Origin: Demequina rhizosphaerae
GTDB lineage: Bacteria > Actinomycetota > Actinomycetes > Actinomycetales > Demequinaceae
DNA length: 64,000 nucleotides
Direction: 5' to 3'
Assembly (NCBI RefSeq): GCF_000971255.1
Contig: NZ_BBMC01000003.1
Location: 434,001 to 498,000, forward strand
Every line of letters starts with the position of its first letter. Within the stretch, counting starts at the first letter, position 1. Both the position numbers and the translations under genes were made by a program. Below, in pieces: positions 1 through 8,191 of this stretch. The notes below the pieces were generated by a model that was not told the DNA's origin, did not search any database, and was given only the letters and a program-made list of their open reading frames with translations.

Positions 1-488
1 AGACAGAGTTGGATCGTGTCCTTGCGAGTCCAATGCGGAAACTTGGTGAGAAGGAGTTGAGGCACGAATACCGAGCGACTAAGTTCGACACCCTTTGCCT
101 CGGGCATGAGATATCCAACGAACTCATTCGCCGTGTTGTAGAGGATGGCTTCAGGGAAGCAGATCCCCTCGTGGCGGATCGGTCGCGCGATCATGACCTT
201 AAGCTTGTCGAGCCGATCACTTGTCAGCTTGTCGCGCTTGTAGATCTTTGCCACATAGCCATCGACACTGGTCCGAAAGACAGACCCCTCGCCCCCTTCG
301 GCGAGTTTTGTCGTGAGGTCGACCTGCGCACGCTTGTCGCCGTCGTCAGCGACCACTCGCGCTCGGACGCGGTCACCCTTCGCCGCATGTTCGCCCGGCA
401 GTTCGCCCTGCAGATTGAGAGGTCTTCCAGTTGGCGCCAGGCGTGTGGTGCGGGCAAACCGTTGCGTTTCGGGGATGGTCGTGCTCAC
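1..488 (-). CDS. Protein kinase-like protein, N-terminal 162 residues (runs off left edge)
   Basis: Start GTG at 488-486 overlaps the TGA of the PIN gene by four bases (GTGA), so the two are translationally coupled. The frame stays open to base 1. After about 55 variable residues comes a kinase N-lobe: a glycine-rich loop KLAEGGEGSVF (about residues 61-71) and the ATP-binding lysine in YVAKIY (Lys81). A hinge-like FVGYLMPEAKG follows near residue 130. This resembles the YegI/TerY-P-associated type of bacterial Ser/Thr kinase rather than the PknB type; that subfamily call is inference. The catalytic loop (HRD, DFG) lies beyond the window, so activity cannot be judged. It is the third gene of the operon begun by the GTPase at 3675, in the lower-GC region beside tRNA-Pro. 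Confidence 0.75.
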   Translation of the reverse strand, partial: MSTTIPETQRFARTTRLAPTGRPLNLQGELPGEHAAKGDRVRARVVADDGDKRAQVDLTTKLAEGGEGSVFRTSVDGYVAKIYKRDKLTSDRLDKLKVMIARPIRHEGICFPEAILYNTANEFVGYLMPEAKGVELSRSVFVPQLLLTKFPHWTRKDTIQLC

Positions 489-1126
489 CGCTCACCGCTC
501 CTTGCTCGTTGCCACCAGGCCTTCGCCGCCGGTGCCCTGTCAGCCTCCCGAGACTCCGTCGTCGTGGGGATACTGCTTCGTGTACGGTCGTCGCTCCGTT
601 GTGCAGGACGCTCATGGTTGCGTACCGCTTCGACGCGACCACTCCGCGCAACTCTGCAGACCTCCATCGTCTGCCCTCCGCGTGGATGAACGGACTCGAA
701 GCTCACAACCTTCAGGAGGTCACGCGCGAGTGCCCGATCCTGTGTGACGAAGACGAGGTTGGCCTGCGTTCGGAACTTCAGAGCCACCGACAGAAGGACT
801 GCATCGGCGAAGGGATCGTTCTGGTCACCGACAACCTCGACGGCTCCGCTCTTGAACAGTGGTGCTAGCTTCGCGAGCACGTACCGTGCGCGCTCCGCCA
901 GTTCTGGATCGCGGCTCGAGTTCGAGTGCTTGACCAGCTCTTCGTGATTCCGTGCTGTCAGTACCAGACGGCCTCGCGCCGAAAGGCTCCTGAGCTCCAC
1001 GTCCCAGAAGGCTTGCTCCTTGAGGTGGTCGAAGGTGATCGGGATGCCCCTACGCTCGTCGCCGTTCCAGCATGAGTCGAGAAGGCTCGAAGTGTCGACG
1101 AAGATCAGTGTGCTCCGCGACCTCAC
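485..1126 (-). CDS. PIN-domain nuclease-like protein
   Basis: A 213-residue protein starting inside the stop codon of the GTPase gene (ATGA overlap at 1123-1126) and overlapping the kinase start at its own end. The PIN metal-binding pattern is complete: Asp11 in IFVDTSSLLD, Glu62/63 in NHEELVKH, Asp104/108 in DPFADAVLLS and Asp130 in FVTQDRAL. PIN domains are Mg2+-dependent RNases, often toxins or effectors. The last 70 residues are Arg/Ser-rich and probably disordered. There is no partner antitoxin of VapB type nearby; instead it sits between a GTPase and a kinase, suggesting an effector controlled by those partners (inference). Confidence 0.75.
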   Translation of the reverse strand: MRSRSTLIFVDTSSLLDSCWNGDERRGIPITFDHLKEQAFWDVELRSLSARGRLVLTARNHEELVKHSNSSRDPELAERARYVLAKLAPLFKSGAVEVVGDQNDPFADAVLLSVALKFRTQANLVFVTQDRALARDLLKVVSFESVHPRGGQTMEVCRVARSGRVEAVRNHERPAQRSDDRTRSSIPTTTESREADRAPAAKAWWQRARSGER

Positions 1127-3675
1127 TGGCCGCCTCGCGGATTCGGTGCGACGTTCCAGCCCGCGATCTTGCTGCCCGCGACAGGTGCGCTCGCGGGCGC
1201 TTCCACAACGCGCTCGATGGGCGGCGCCGCAGGCTTCGGCTTCGGCTTCGGAGCCGGAGCCGAAACTGGGGCCTTGAGCCTCGGGGACGGCGCGGGTGCT
1301 TCTGCGGGCGGAGCCTTCACGCGCGCCGGAGACGCCACCGGCTGGGATGCCTCGTCGGGCTCACCGCTGAAATCACGGATCGCGGTCTTGATCTGATCGA
1401 TCAGTTCCTTCTTCCTGCTGTCGATCGCGACGCCTGTGTCCTCGGCCAGGATGTAGTCGCGGTACTCGGCGATGAGGCTGCGAACCACCACGTGCTTGAA
1501 GTTCTCTTCGTCCTTGCGGTAGAGGAAGTCGTTGAAGAAGGAGATGCTGACCGACAGGTACTCGTGGAACCTGTCGTCATGCTGAAGGAGAGACGCGCGG
1601 ATCGCGTCGTTTGCCTCGGTGGCGATCCGCGTCAGGTAGTCGTTGAGGCGTCCGAGTTGATGCTCGTAGTTGCCCACCACGCCCAGGACTTCGCGAATGT
1701 TCTCCTTGCCTTCCTTCGACGAGCCTGGAACTAGCTTGAACGACTCGCTCGGGTTGGCGAGCTCCTTGAGATGGCTGGAGATCTGGAGGAACACGTTATT
1801 GCGGAAGCTGAACGTGACGTCTTTCAGGAGCTCCAGAGCCGACTCTAGGTCTCCGTCTTGGATGGTGCCGGCGAACTCGAACGCGAGCCCGTCGATCGTG
1901 GAATTCGGGTCACCATCAGCTGACACATGAAGCTTCTGAGCGAGTCGCCCCGTGTTGTCGAGGAAGATGCGGATGATGTCGTTCTTGAACTGCGTGACCT
2001 GGTCGTCATAGAAAACGTCAAGCCCTGTGTACTTCGCGATGATCTCTCGGCGTACGCGTCGCGCTTCGTCGCGGTACCAGTTGTAGTAGTCCTTCTGGCC
2101 CCGGGCGGCTGACTCCCACTGGGCGCGGCCCATGAAGAATCCGTCCTGGATACAGTCCGCAGACTCTTGGTGGATGCGATCGACGTCCGCATCGAACGCC
2201 GCATACCAATCGCTGTGCTCGTCAGCCTCGTCGTCTAGCTTCTTCTCGAACGCGTTGTACTCATGAATGAGATCGCTGGCGATCCGGTCGATTTGCCGGA
2301 GAAGGATCCTCTCCGGGATCGGAATCAGGCGGAGCAGTTCCGTCAGCGTACGGTTCAACGCCTCGAGCGTTTCACGCACGTCCGCTTCATTGGCTGCACT
2401 GGCCAGAGCGTGAGCGAGCACCTCGTTGTCCATCTCGGGGAGGCGTGTGCTGATGCGGTCGAGAAGGTCACCGAACAGGGCGGCGACCGACGAGTCGTCG
2501 ATGGCAGAGTACTCGAGCACCTCGATTCGATCCGAGCTCGCGCTGTTGATCTTGCGCTCGAAGTCGCCGCGGAGAGTGTCGACCGAATCGCCGAGGCCCT
2601 CGGTCACGTTGATGCCCGCGGTGATGAGGTCGCCACGTCGCTTGATCCCTGGCTGGATCCGTCGGAGATGGTCGATGTTGCTGGCGATGCCCTGCTTGGC
2701 ATAGCCCTCGGCCTCGGTCGGGCGCATGATGGGGAAGATCTGGTCGACCCCGTCTTCGAGCCCGTGCAGGTGCATGGCTGCGACTGATGCGCCGATCTCA
2801 CCTAGTCCAGGCAGGTCGACAAGGCCGATCTTCACGCCCTCAAGCCGAGGAAAACCGCAGAAGATCTTGACCGACTTGACCGCAATGTACGCGCGGTTGG
2901 ACGGCTTGCCCGTCTCCTGCTCTGCAGCGAGTTCGTCCTTTGACGGGTACGCGACATAGCGCCGGAGCTCGTCGAGCCCAACTTGCCTGACGCCTCCCGT
3001 GAGGAGTGCGTCATAGGTGTCGATGCTTCGCTGCGCATCGAGAAGCCTGCTCAAGCTATCGGTGCTCGTCGAGTCGACGTTCGCGCCGAGCTTGTCGGGG
3101 AGCGTGACGGAGCGCAGGCCGGCCAGCGAGTCGATCGCGATGGGCATTTCAAGATGCCGGTTGACGAGCTGCAGCAAGGGGTGGATGTACTCGGCGATGA
3201 ACGTGCTCGGGTCGCGGAACGCCACTTCAGCGCGCTCGTCAGCGCTGTTGAAGATCTCCGACCGGACCGCGGTTACAGGAAGTCCCTTTCCTGTCGGAAT
3301 CTGCGTATCAGTCAGGCCCGAGAATTTCTGAAGTGTCGTCGACTTGCCGACACGTGCCTCCCCAGAGACCCCGATGTTCACGGTGTCTCGACTGAACCGA
3401 ACACTGAGCGCGTTGAGTGTCTCAGCGCGGGCCTCAAATGACGAGAGGAGGTTGCCAAGATCGTCCAACGCACCGTCGATGCGCTGCAGCGCGGCCTGGT
3501 CCCGTTCCATTTCGCGGAGGTCGCGAAGGAGCGAAACGAGTCGCTCCACGTCGCTCCGGCGGTCCGCTGCCTCGTCAGCTTCGCGCTGCACCGTCGGCAG
3601 GAGTCTGCGTCGCGCGGTCAAGATGCCTTCGACCGTGGTCGCAAGCCCGCGCACTTTGTCTTCGTTGATCTCCAA
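1123..3675 (-). CDS. Dynamin-like large GTPase
   Basis: An 850-residue protein with start codon TTG at 3675. A coiled-coil-like first 90 residues is followed by a GTPase domain: P-loop in GVSGEARVGKST near residue 105 and switch/Walker B region LVDLPGLGE near residue 290. No canonical NKxD was found; INVTEG near residue 355 is the nearest candidate. A long helical region (about 420-740) resembles the stalk of bacterial dynamin-like proteins, and the tail (about 760-850) is Pro/Ala/Lys-rich with a PKPKPKP run, probably disordered. There is no transmembrane segment. First gene of the GTPase-PIN-kinase operon. Base composition is less GC-rich than the housekeeping genes, in keeping with transfer. 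The family is clear; the function (membrane remodelling, or sensing in a defence or stress system) is inferred. Confidence 0.75.
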   Translation of the reverse strand: MEINEDKVRGLATTVEGILTARRRLLPTVQREADEAADRRSDVERLVSLLRDLREMERDQAALQRIDGALDDLGNLLSSFEARAETLNALSVRFSRDTVNIGVSGEARVGKSTTLQKFSGLTDTQIPTGKGLPVTAVRSEIFNSADERAEVAFRDPSTFIAEYIHPLLQLVNRHLEMPIAIDSLAGLRSVTLPDKLGANVDSTSTDSLSRLLDAQRSIDTYDALLTGGVRQVGLDELRRYVAYPSKDELAAEQETGKPSNRAYIAVKSVKIFCGFPRLEGVKIGLVDLPGLGEIGASVAAMHLHGLEDGVDQIFPIMRPTEAEGYAKQGIASNIDHLRRIQPGIKRRGDLITAGINVTEGLGDSVDTLRGDFERKINSASSDRIEVLEYSAIDDSSVAALFGDLLDRISTRLPEMDNEVLAHALASAANEADVRETLEALNRTLTELLRLIPIPERILLRQIDRIASDLIHEYNAFEKKLDDEADEHSDWYAAFDADVDRIHQESADCIQDGFFMGRAQWESAARGQKDYYNWYRDEARRVRREIIAKYTGLDVFYDDQVTQFKNDIIRIFLDNTGRLAQKLHVSADGDPNSTIDGLAFEFAGTIQDGDLESALELLKDVTFSFRNNVFLQISSHLKELANPSESFKLVPGSSKEGKENIREVLGVVGNYEHQLGRLNDYLTRIATEANDAIRASLLQHDDRFHEYLSVSISFFNDFLYRKDEENFKHVVVRSLIAEYRDYILAEDTGVAIDSRKKELIDQIKTAIRDFSGEPDEASQPVASPARVKAPPAEAPAPSPRLKAPVSAPAPKPKPKPAAPPIERVVEAPASAPVAGSKIAGWNVAPNPRGGQ

Positions 3676-3684
3676 GACGCCCCC

Positions 3685-3690
3685 AGCGTA
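3685..3690 (-). promoter_or_regulatory. Candidate -10 box for the GTPase operon
   Basis: On the minus strand TACGCT lies 9 nt before the TTG start. A poor -35-like TGGCAT sits 16 nt further upstream. If used, the 5' leader would be only a few nucleotides. No good Shine-Dalgarno is present, which fits near-leaderless translation. Confidence 0.35.
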
Positions 3691-3880
3691 GGAATTTGGG
3701 CCCAGTATGCCAGCGAGATCTGACAGAACCCGCGAGGTGCGGGAACGGCGTGTGAAATTCCACAGATCCTCACCCGCCGTGGTGCCGAAAGCCGTCTTGG
3801 GATCGGTTCCGCGCGGGGCAGCGGGCGGACAGAAACCCAGGTGACTTCATTGCTGCGCCCGATTCTGGGAGACTCTGCGC

Positions 3881-5740
3881 GTGACTGGGGGAACAAGGCT
3901 CGATGGACAAGATGCGCAAGTGGCCTCGAACGGGAAAGAGGTGGCCACGCGCCCTCGCTGGCGCCTAGGCATCGCTGCTGCCGTCGCGGTAGTACTGGTC
4001 GCAGTCGCGGGCTTCGTGCTGGTGGACGACCCGAACCGAGACTCCGATTCTGACGGCTTGGCCGACCGGGTCGAGGAGGCAGGCTGGCAGACCGTTGACG
4101 GCGTCACGTACGTCACCGATCCGCAGCTCGCAGATACCGACTACGACGGCCTGTCCGACGGCGAAGAAGCCGGCGTGATCGTCTCGGGTCGCGACGAAAC
4201 GGTGACCTATGCGGGGCTGTCGGATCCCACAAACGCAGACACGGACAGTGACGGGCTCGACGATGGCGTCGAGACACGTGGATGGGCGACGGTACGTGGA
4301 GCCACGTTCCACACCGATCCGTCGAACCCAGACACAGACATGGACGGCCTCACCGACGGCGACGAAGCCGGAGCCGCGATCCCGAGCTTCGACGGAGGCA
4401 TCCGCTACCAGGGCGTGTCCGACCCCTCCAACGTCGACTCCGACGGCGATGGCCTCGACGACGCGACAGAGACGCGCGGATGGACGAGTACCCGAGGTGC
4501 GATCTACGTCACTAACCCCATGGACCCGGATTCGGATGACGACGGCCTCACGGATCGGCAAGAGGCCGGCGAGGTCACCTACGTCATCCCAGAGGGGGTT
4601 CAATACGTCGCGTTCTCCAGCCCGCTCGTTGCTGACACCGACGACGACGGCCTGACCGATGCCGCGGAGGCCGACCTCTCACTCGACGCGTTTGCCGCGG
4701 ACACCGACGGCGACGGGCTCGGCGACGAGGTCGAAGCTGACGTCCTGGGAACCGCACCTGACCTTGCCGATACCGACGGGGATGGCTTCAGCGACGGTTT
4801 CGAGGTCGCGAACATGGAAAGCCAGGGGCTCGATCCTCTGTGGCCCGATGTCAAGGTCCAGCCGGCGACGTACGCGAAGGACTTCGCCGAAGGTGCGCTC
4901 CTTGGGGAGTTTTCGCAGGGAGACTCGATCGCGTGGCTGGCTGGCAACGTCTCGTCCGGTGCGTCGAGCTTCATCCCCGGTGTGGGGTGGGTCATCGGCG
5001 GCGCTGCAGATCTCCGCGATGCCGTCGGGTCAGCGATCCACGCGGATTGGGTTGGCACAGGGTTCTCGCTGGTGGGGCTGGTCCCGGCTGCGGGCGACGC
5101 TGCCGCAGTTCCCGCCAAAGTCGCCAAGTTCGTTGCCCGGCATCCCGAACTCGCTGCAGCGGTGGGCGCCACGATCGTCGGTCTCAAGTGGCTCCCCGGC
5201 CCGACGAAAATCGCCGCTCTCAAGGAAGCGTCGCCCGTCGCATGGGCCACGCTCAGGGATGCGGGTTCCTCGGATGCAGCGCTGGTGAAGTTGTCGGAAG
5301 GCAGGGTTGGCATCGCGATCGTCTCCAACGCGATGAGCAGTACCGACCACGTCGCTGGTGTCAGCGCGCCGTTCTTCAAGTACTGGAACGAGGCGGAAGC
5401 CTTCCTCGACGACCTCTACGGCGGGACCAGCACAGGCACGACGACCCAGGCAGTGCTCTCAACGTCATCTTGTGCCCTGGTGTGTAATCCCTCGGTGAGG
5501 CGTATCGACGTTCTCGCGGACGGCGTGGCGCACGAGTCCAAAGTCGGATACGTGTACATGAGCCCTGGAATCAGGGCACAGATCGAGTCGGACGCGCACC
5601 TTGTTAACACTGGTGCGATCGAGTCGGCCCACTGGCACTTCTTCGCGAGCGCGGATTCAAAGACTATCGGTCCGTCCGAGTCGGTCGTGGAACTGCTCGA
5701 AGACTACGGAATCCCCTTCACCGTTCACGTGCCCGCCTGA
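3881..5740 (+). CDS. Membrane-anchored protein with TSP3-like Ca2+ repeats and C-terminal toxin-like nuclease domain
   Basis: A 619-residue protein; GTG start with GGGAG 9 nt upstream. Residues about 28-48 form one hydrophobic segment (signal anchor). Residues about 50-310 hold nine thrombospondin-3/EF-like calcium repeats of the form DxDxDGLxDxxE, several followed by an (E/T)RGW or EAG element. A glycine-rich pretoxin-like stretch follows (about 350-410; GVGWVIGGAADLRDAVG and VPAAGDAA). The last 85 residues contain RRIDVLADGVAHESKVG, which fits a PD-(D/E)xK nuclease core (Asp then ExK) as found in polymorphic toxins. I infer a surface-exposed or secreted antibacterial toxin. No immunity gene can be seen in the 198 bp that follow. 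It is divergent from the GTPase operon. Confidence 0.65.
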   Translation: MTGGTRLDGQDAQVASNGKEVATRPRWRLGIAAAVAVVLVAVAGFVLVDDPNRDSDSDGLADRVEEAGWQTVDGVTYVTDPQLADTDYDGLSDGEEAGVIVSGRDETVTYAGLSDPTNADTDSDGLDDGVETRGWATVRGATFHTDPSNPDTDMDGLTDGDEAGAAIPSFDGGIRYQGVSDPSNVDSDGDGLDDATETRGWTSTRGAIYVTNPMDPDSDDDGLTDRQEAGEVTYVIPEGVQYVAFSSPLVADTDDDGLTDAAEADLSLDAFAADTDGDGLGDEVEADVLGTAPDLADTDGDGFSDGFEVANMESQGLDPLWPDVKVQPATYAKDFAEGALLGEFSQGDSIAWLAGNVSSGASSFIPGVGWVIGGAADLRDAVGSAIHADWVGTGFSLVGLVPAAGDAAAVPAKVAKFVARHPELAAAVGATIVGLKWLPGPTKIAALKEASPVAWATLRDAGSSDAALVKLSEGRVGIAIVSNAMSSTDHVAGVSAPFFKYWNEAEAFLDDLYGGTSTGTTTQAVLSTSSCALVCNPSVRRIDVLADGVAHESKVGYVYMSPGIRAQIESDAHLVNTGAIESAHWHFFASADSKTIGPSESVVELLEDYGIPFTVHVPA

Positions 5741-5938
5741 AGTAGTCGGCCGTTCCGGGTTCAAGGGGCTGGTCCAGCGCGCGCCCCGCACACCGAAGCA
5801 ATGAACCAGCGCCGCCAGCAGTGACGCGGTAGTCCCGGCCGTTTCTCGGAGCACACCAAGCAGTCATCGCCGCATTGGGCGTGCGACGCGGAGTCACACC
5901 CCGGGGCCACTGTCGGCCCCTACCCATAAGTTTGTCGC
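5741..5938. other. Spacer between toxin-like gene and helicase; nothing convincing
   Basis: 198 bp with no frame long enough or well enough composed to be an immunity gene. A TACCCATAAG stretch about 15 nt before the helicase GTG might contain its promoter, but no clear -10/-35 pair is seen. Confidence 0.4.
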
Positions 5939-7573
5939 GTGAGCCGCTCCTACCGCCCAGCACGAACCCGACCGCGCCCGAAAGGGCCGTCCGCAATCGC
6001 TGCGAGCCCAAAGATTCAGATCGACCCCGCGGCCGTCACAGTCGCCCGCGCGCTGGTGCGTCCTGTGGTGCCGACCCGGTCGGTCGAGCCTCTGAGTGTC
6101 ACCGCACATCTGGGCCCGACCAACTCCGGGAAGACCTATCACGCGATCGAACAACTCGCCCATGCCCGATACGGCGCATACGTCGCGCCCTTGCGCGCGC
6201 TCGCCGTCGAGGTCTACGAGCGTCTCACCGAACGCCTTGGCGCCGACGCAGTCGGCCTCATCACAGGCGAGCAGGTCAAGAACCCCGACGCGGACATCGT
6301 GTGCTGCACACCCGAATGCGCACCACGGCAGACCCACACCATGGTGATCGACGAGACTCACTGGCTGGTCGACGAGCAGCGAGGCTGGGCGTGGACCGAG
6401 CTGCTCGCTGCCGCCGAGGTCGAACACCTCGTCATTCTCGGCGCACCCGAGCTCGAGCCGCTGGTGCGTCAGGCTCTACCGTCTGCGACTGTGCATCACC
6501 ACACTCGGCTCTCGACCGTCGAGTACGGCGGCCGTATCGGCGTCGCGAATCTCGAACCGGGAACCGTGGTCGTCGCGTTTTCCCGCGCGAGCGTCCTCGC
6601 GATGGCCCGCGAGATCGGCCATGCGACGGACCACGTGGTCGGCACCCTGTACGGCGCGATGCCGCCGTACGCGCGCATGCATACGATCGATGCGTTCGCC
6701 GCGGGAGATCTCGATGTGCTCGTCTGCACGGACGTGATCGGCCACGGCATCAATTTGCCCGTCCAGCATGTCGTGATGGCGCAGACCACCAAGCACGATG
6801 GCCGAGAGCTGCGGTCGCTGCACCTGTGGGAAGCGGCGCAGATCGTCGGCCGGGCTGGACGATTCGGGCTCTCCGAGATGGGTCGCGCCTACTCGCTCGC
6901 GGGCGGACGCTCGACGGCAAGTGCATCGCTTGTCGAACGCGCGGCGCTCGTCGCAGCCGGGAAGTCCAGCGCCGACCTGAAGGTGGTCCAAGGACAGGTC
7001 CGGCCCAAGCTCGGAGAACTCGGCGCGCCCGATGCAGCCTCGCTCGCCGCGCACCTGCGCGCGTGGGAGAGCGAGATGCGCGAACTGCTGGCCTCACACC
7101 CGTGGATGCGTCCCATGCCCGTCGAGCCGCTGGTCGCACGGTGCGAGGAGATCCGTGGGTACCTCGACCGCCTCACCGTGGAGCAGGCCTGGAAGCTCCT
7201 CGCGCTGCCGGTGAAGGACACCACCGCCGTGTTCGCACGTGCACTGGCCCGCGACGAAGCAGTCCGCACACCCGCCGACTACGCGGCCCCGATCGAAGAC
7301 CTCGAGAGCGCCGAGCGGGCCTCGAAATGGGCCCGCGACCTCATGTCCTTCACCCGCGCCTTCGGTGACGGCCATGGCATCACCTACGCCGACGCCGCTG
7401 CCCTCGAGCACGCCGCGTCTGTCCGTCTCACCGACCTGCTGCCGGATCACATTCGCGAGCACACGATGGGCCGCTGCTCCGACTGCGGGCGCCCATGCCC
7501 TGCCCGACTCGATCAGTGCCGCAACTGTGAGGCGGACTCCTGGGAGCACTGGACCAGCGAGTCGACGGCCTAG
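5939..7573 (+). CDS. SUV3-like superfamily 2 RNA helicase with C-terminal zinc ribbon
   Basis: A 544-residue helicase. Motif I is GPTNSGKT (about residues 59-66), motif II is DETH (IDETHWL) and motif VI is QIVGRAGRFG (about residue 310), a combination typical of the SUV3/DExH family that unwinds RNA or DNA in 3'-5' direction. A helical C-terminal region follows, ending in a CxxC...CxxC zinc ribbon (CSDCGRPCP, CRNCEA). The first 35 residues are basic and disordered. Mitochondrial SUV3 works with a 3' exonuclease; no such partner is adjacent. GC content is higher than in the GTPase operon but still below the housekeeping block. It lies between the toxin-like gene and tRNA-Pro. Family assignment is firm; cellular role unknown. 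Confidence 0.8.
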   Translation: MSRSYRPARTRPRPKGPSAIAASPKIQIDPAAVTVARALVRPVVPTRSVEPLSVTAHLGPTNSGKTYHAIEQLAHARYGAYVAPLRALAVEVYERLTERLGADAVGLITGEQVKNPDADIVCCTPECAPRQTHTMVIDETHWLVDEQRGWAWTELLAAAEVEHLVILGAPELEPLVRQALPSATVHHHTRLSTVEYGGRIGVANLEPGTVVVAFSRASVLAMAREIGHATDHVVGTLYGAMPPYARMHTIDAFAAGDLDVLVCTDVIGHGINLPVQHVVMAQTTKHDGRELRSLHLWEAAQIVGRAGRFGLSEMGRAYSLAGGRSTASASLVERAALVAAGKSSADLKVVQGQVRPKLGELGAPDAASLAAHLRAWESEMRELLASHPWMRPMPVEPLVARCEEIRGYLDRLTVEQAWKLLALPVKDTTAVFARALARDEAVRTPADYAAPIEDLESAERASKWARDLMSFTRAFGDGHGITYADAAALEHAASVRLTDLLPDHIREHTMGRCSDCGRPCPARLDQCRNCEADSWEHWTSESTA

Positions 7574-7928
7574 TTGGGCGCGCCCGACGCCATCCACTCA
7601 GATGGAAGCCTCGAGCCGGGCACACACCTCGAAGCGCCGTCCGACCCACGCGTTGAAGTAGTCGTCGGTCCACCATGCAAGAGGCTCCCGCCTCCCCGCA
7701 CCGAGGCCGCACACGACCCCAATCGCGGACTCACGACCCCAACAGCCGGTCGCCCGGCGAATCCTGGCAGGCCCGTCAACAGCCGTGCAGACAGAAGGTG
7801 TACCCCTGCGCGGAGGCCGCCGAAGGTGTCACTACTCCTCGGCGCGTCGTCGCAGACGGCGCCGTGCCACAGCGAGCGAGACGACGATGTCGATGGGTAA
7901 ATGATGACCGGGTCATGTCACTCCATGC
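7574..7928. other. Spacer beside the tRNA; possible gene remnant
   Basis: 355 bp without a convincing gene. On the minus strand a frame ending at 7598 encodes a plausible C-terminus (AWWTDDYFNAWVGRRFE, then VCARLEASI), but upstream it degenerates into arginine-rich shadow sequence without a good start. It may be the tail of a decayed gene. No repeat of the tRNA 3' end was noticed here. Confidence 0.3.
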
Positions 7929-7964
7929 AAAAAGTCCTGGCAACCCGTGAGTTGCCAGGACTTT
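7929..7964 (-). terminator. Rho-independent terminator of tRNA-Pro
   Basis: A perfect 13-bp stem (AAAGTCCTGGCAA / TTGCCAGGACTTT) with an 8-nt loop. In the minus direction it is followed by a run of five U, 15 nt after the tRNA 3' end. Confidence 0.9.
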
Positions 7965-7978
7965 CCGCTTGCTACACG

Positions 7979-8052
<74 letters not shown>

Positions 8053-8065
8053 TGACAGCCCGATA

Positions 8066-8071
8066 ACTATA
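8066..8071 (-). promoter_or_regulatory. -10 box of tRNA-Pro
   Basis: TATAGT on the minus strand, 13 nt before the mature tRNA 5' end, within an AT-rich patch that is rare in this genome. The -35 region is not clear. Confidence 0.55.
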
Positions 8072-8164
8072 TCGGAATCCGGCGGGTCCGCTGACCACTT
8101 CTCGGCCCGAGCACCCGGAATCCCGCCATGACTAAGTGATGAGACCTGCCGCTCCCGCGCATCG

Positions 8165-8189
8165 TCCGGCCTGGCAGCTGCAGGCCGGA
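8165..8189 (-). terminator. Hairpin after the hydrolase operon, abutting a decamer copy
   Basis: Nine-bp stem TCCGGCCTG / CAGGCCGGA with a 7-nt loop, directly after the operon's last stop codon (8192). The decamer copy at 8158-8167 overlaps its distal arm. No U-run follows, as is common in actinobacteria. Confidence 0.55.
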
Positions 8190-8191
8190 GG

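Noticed and set aside
7574..7900. Possible plus-strand gene of 108 codons after the helicase
   Set aside because: Proline/arginine-rich composition, no ribosome-binding site and no recognisable motif. A minus-strand frame ending at 7598 looks better at its C-terminus but lacks a start and an intact upstream part.
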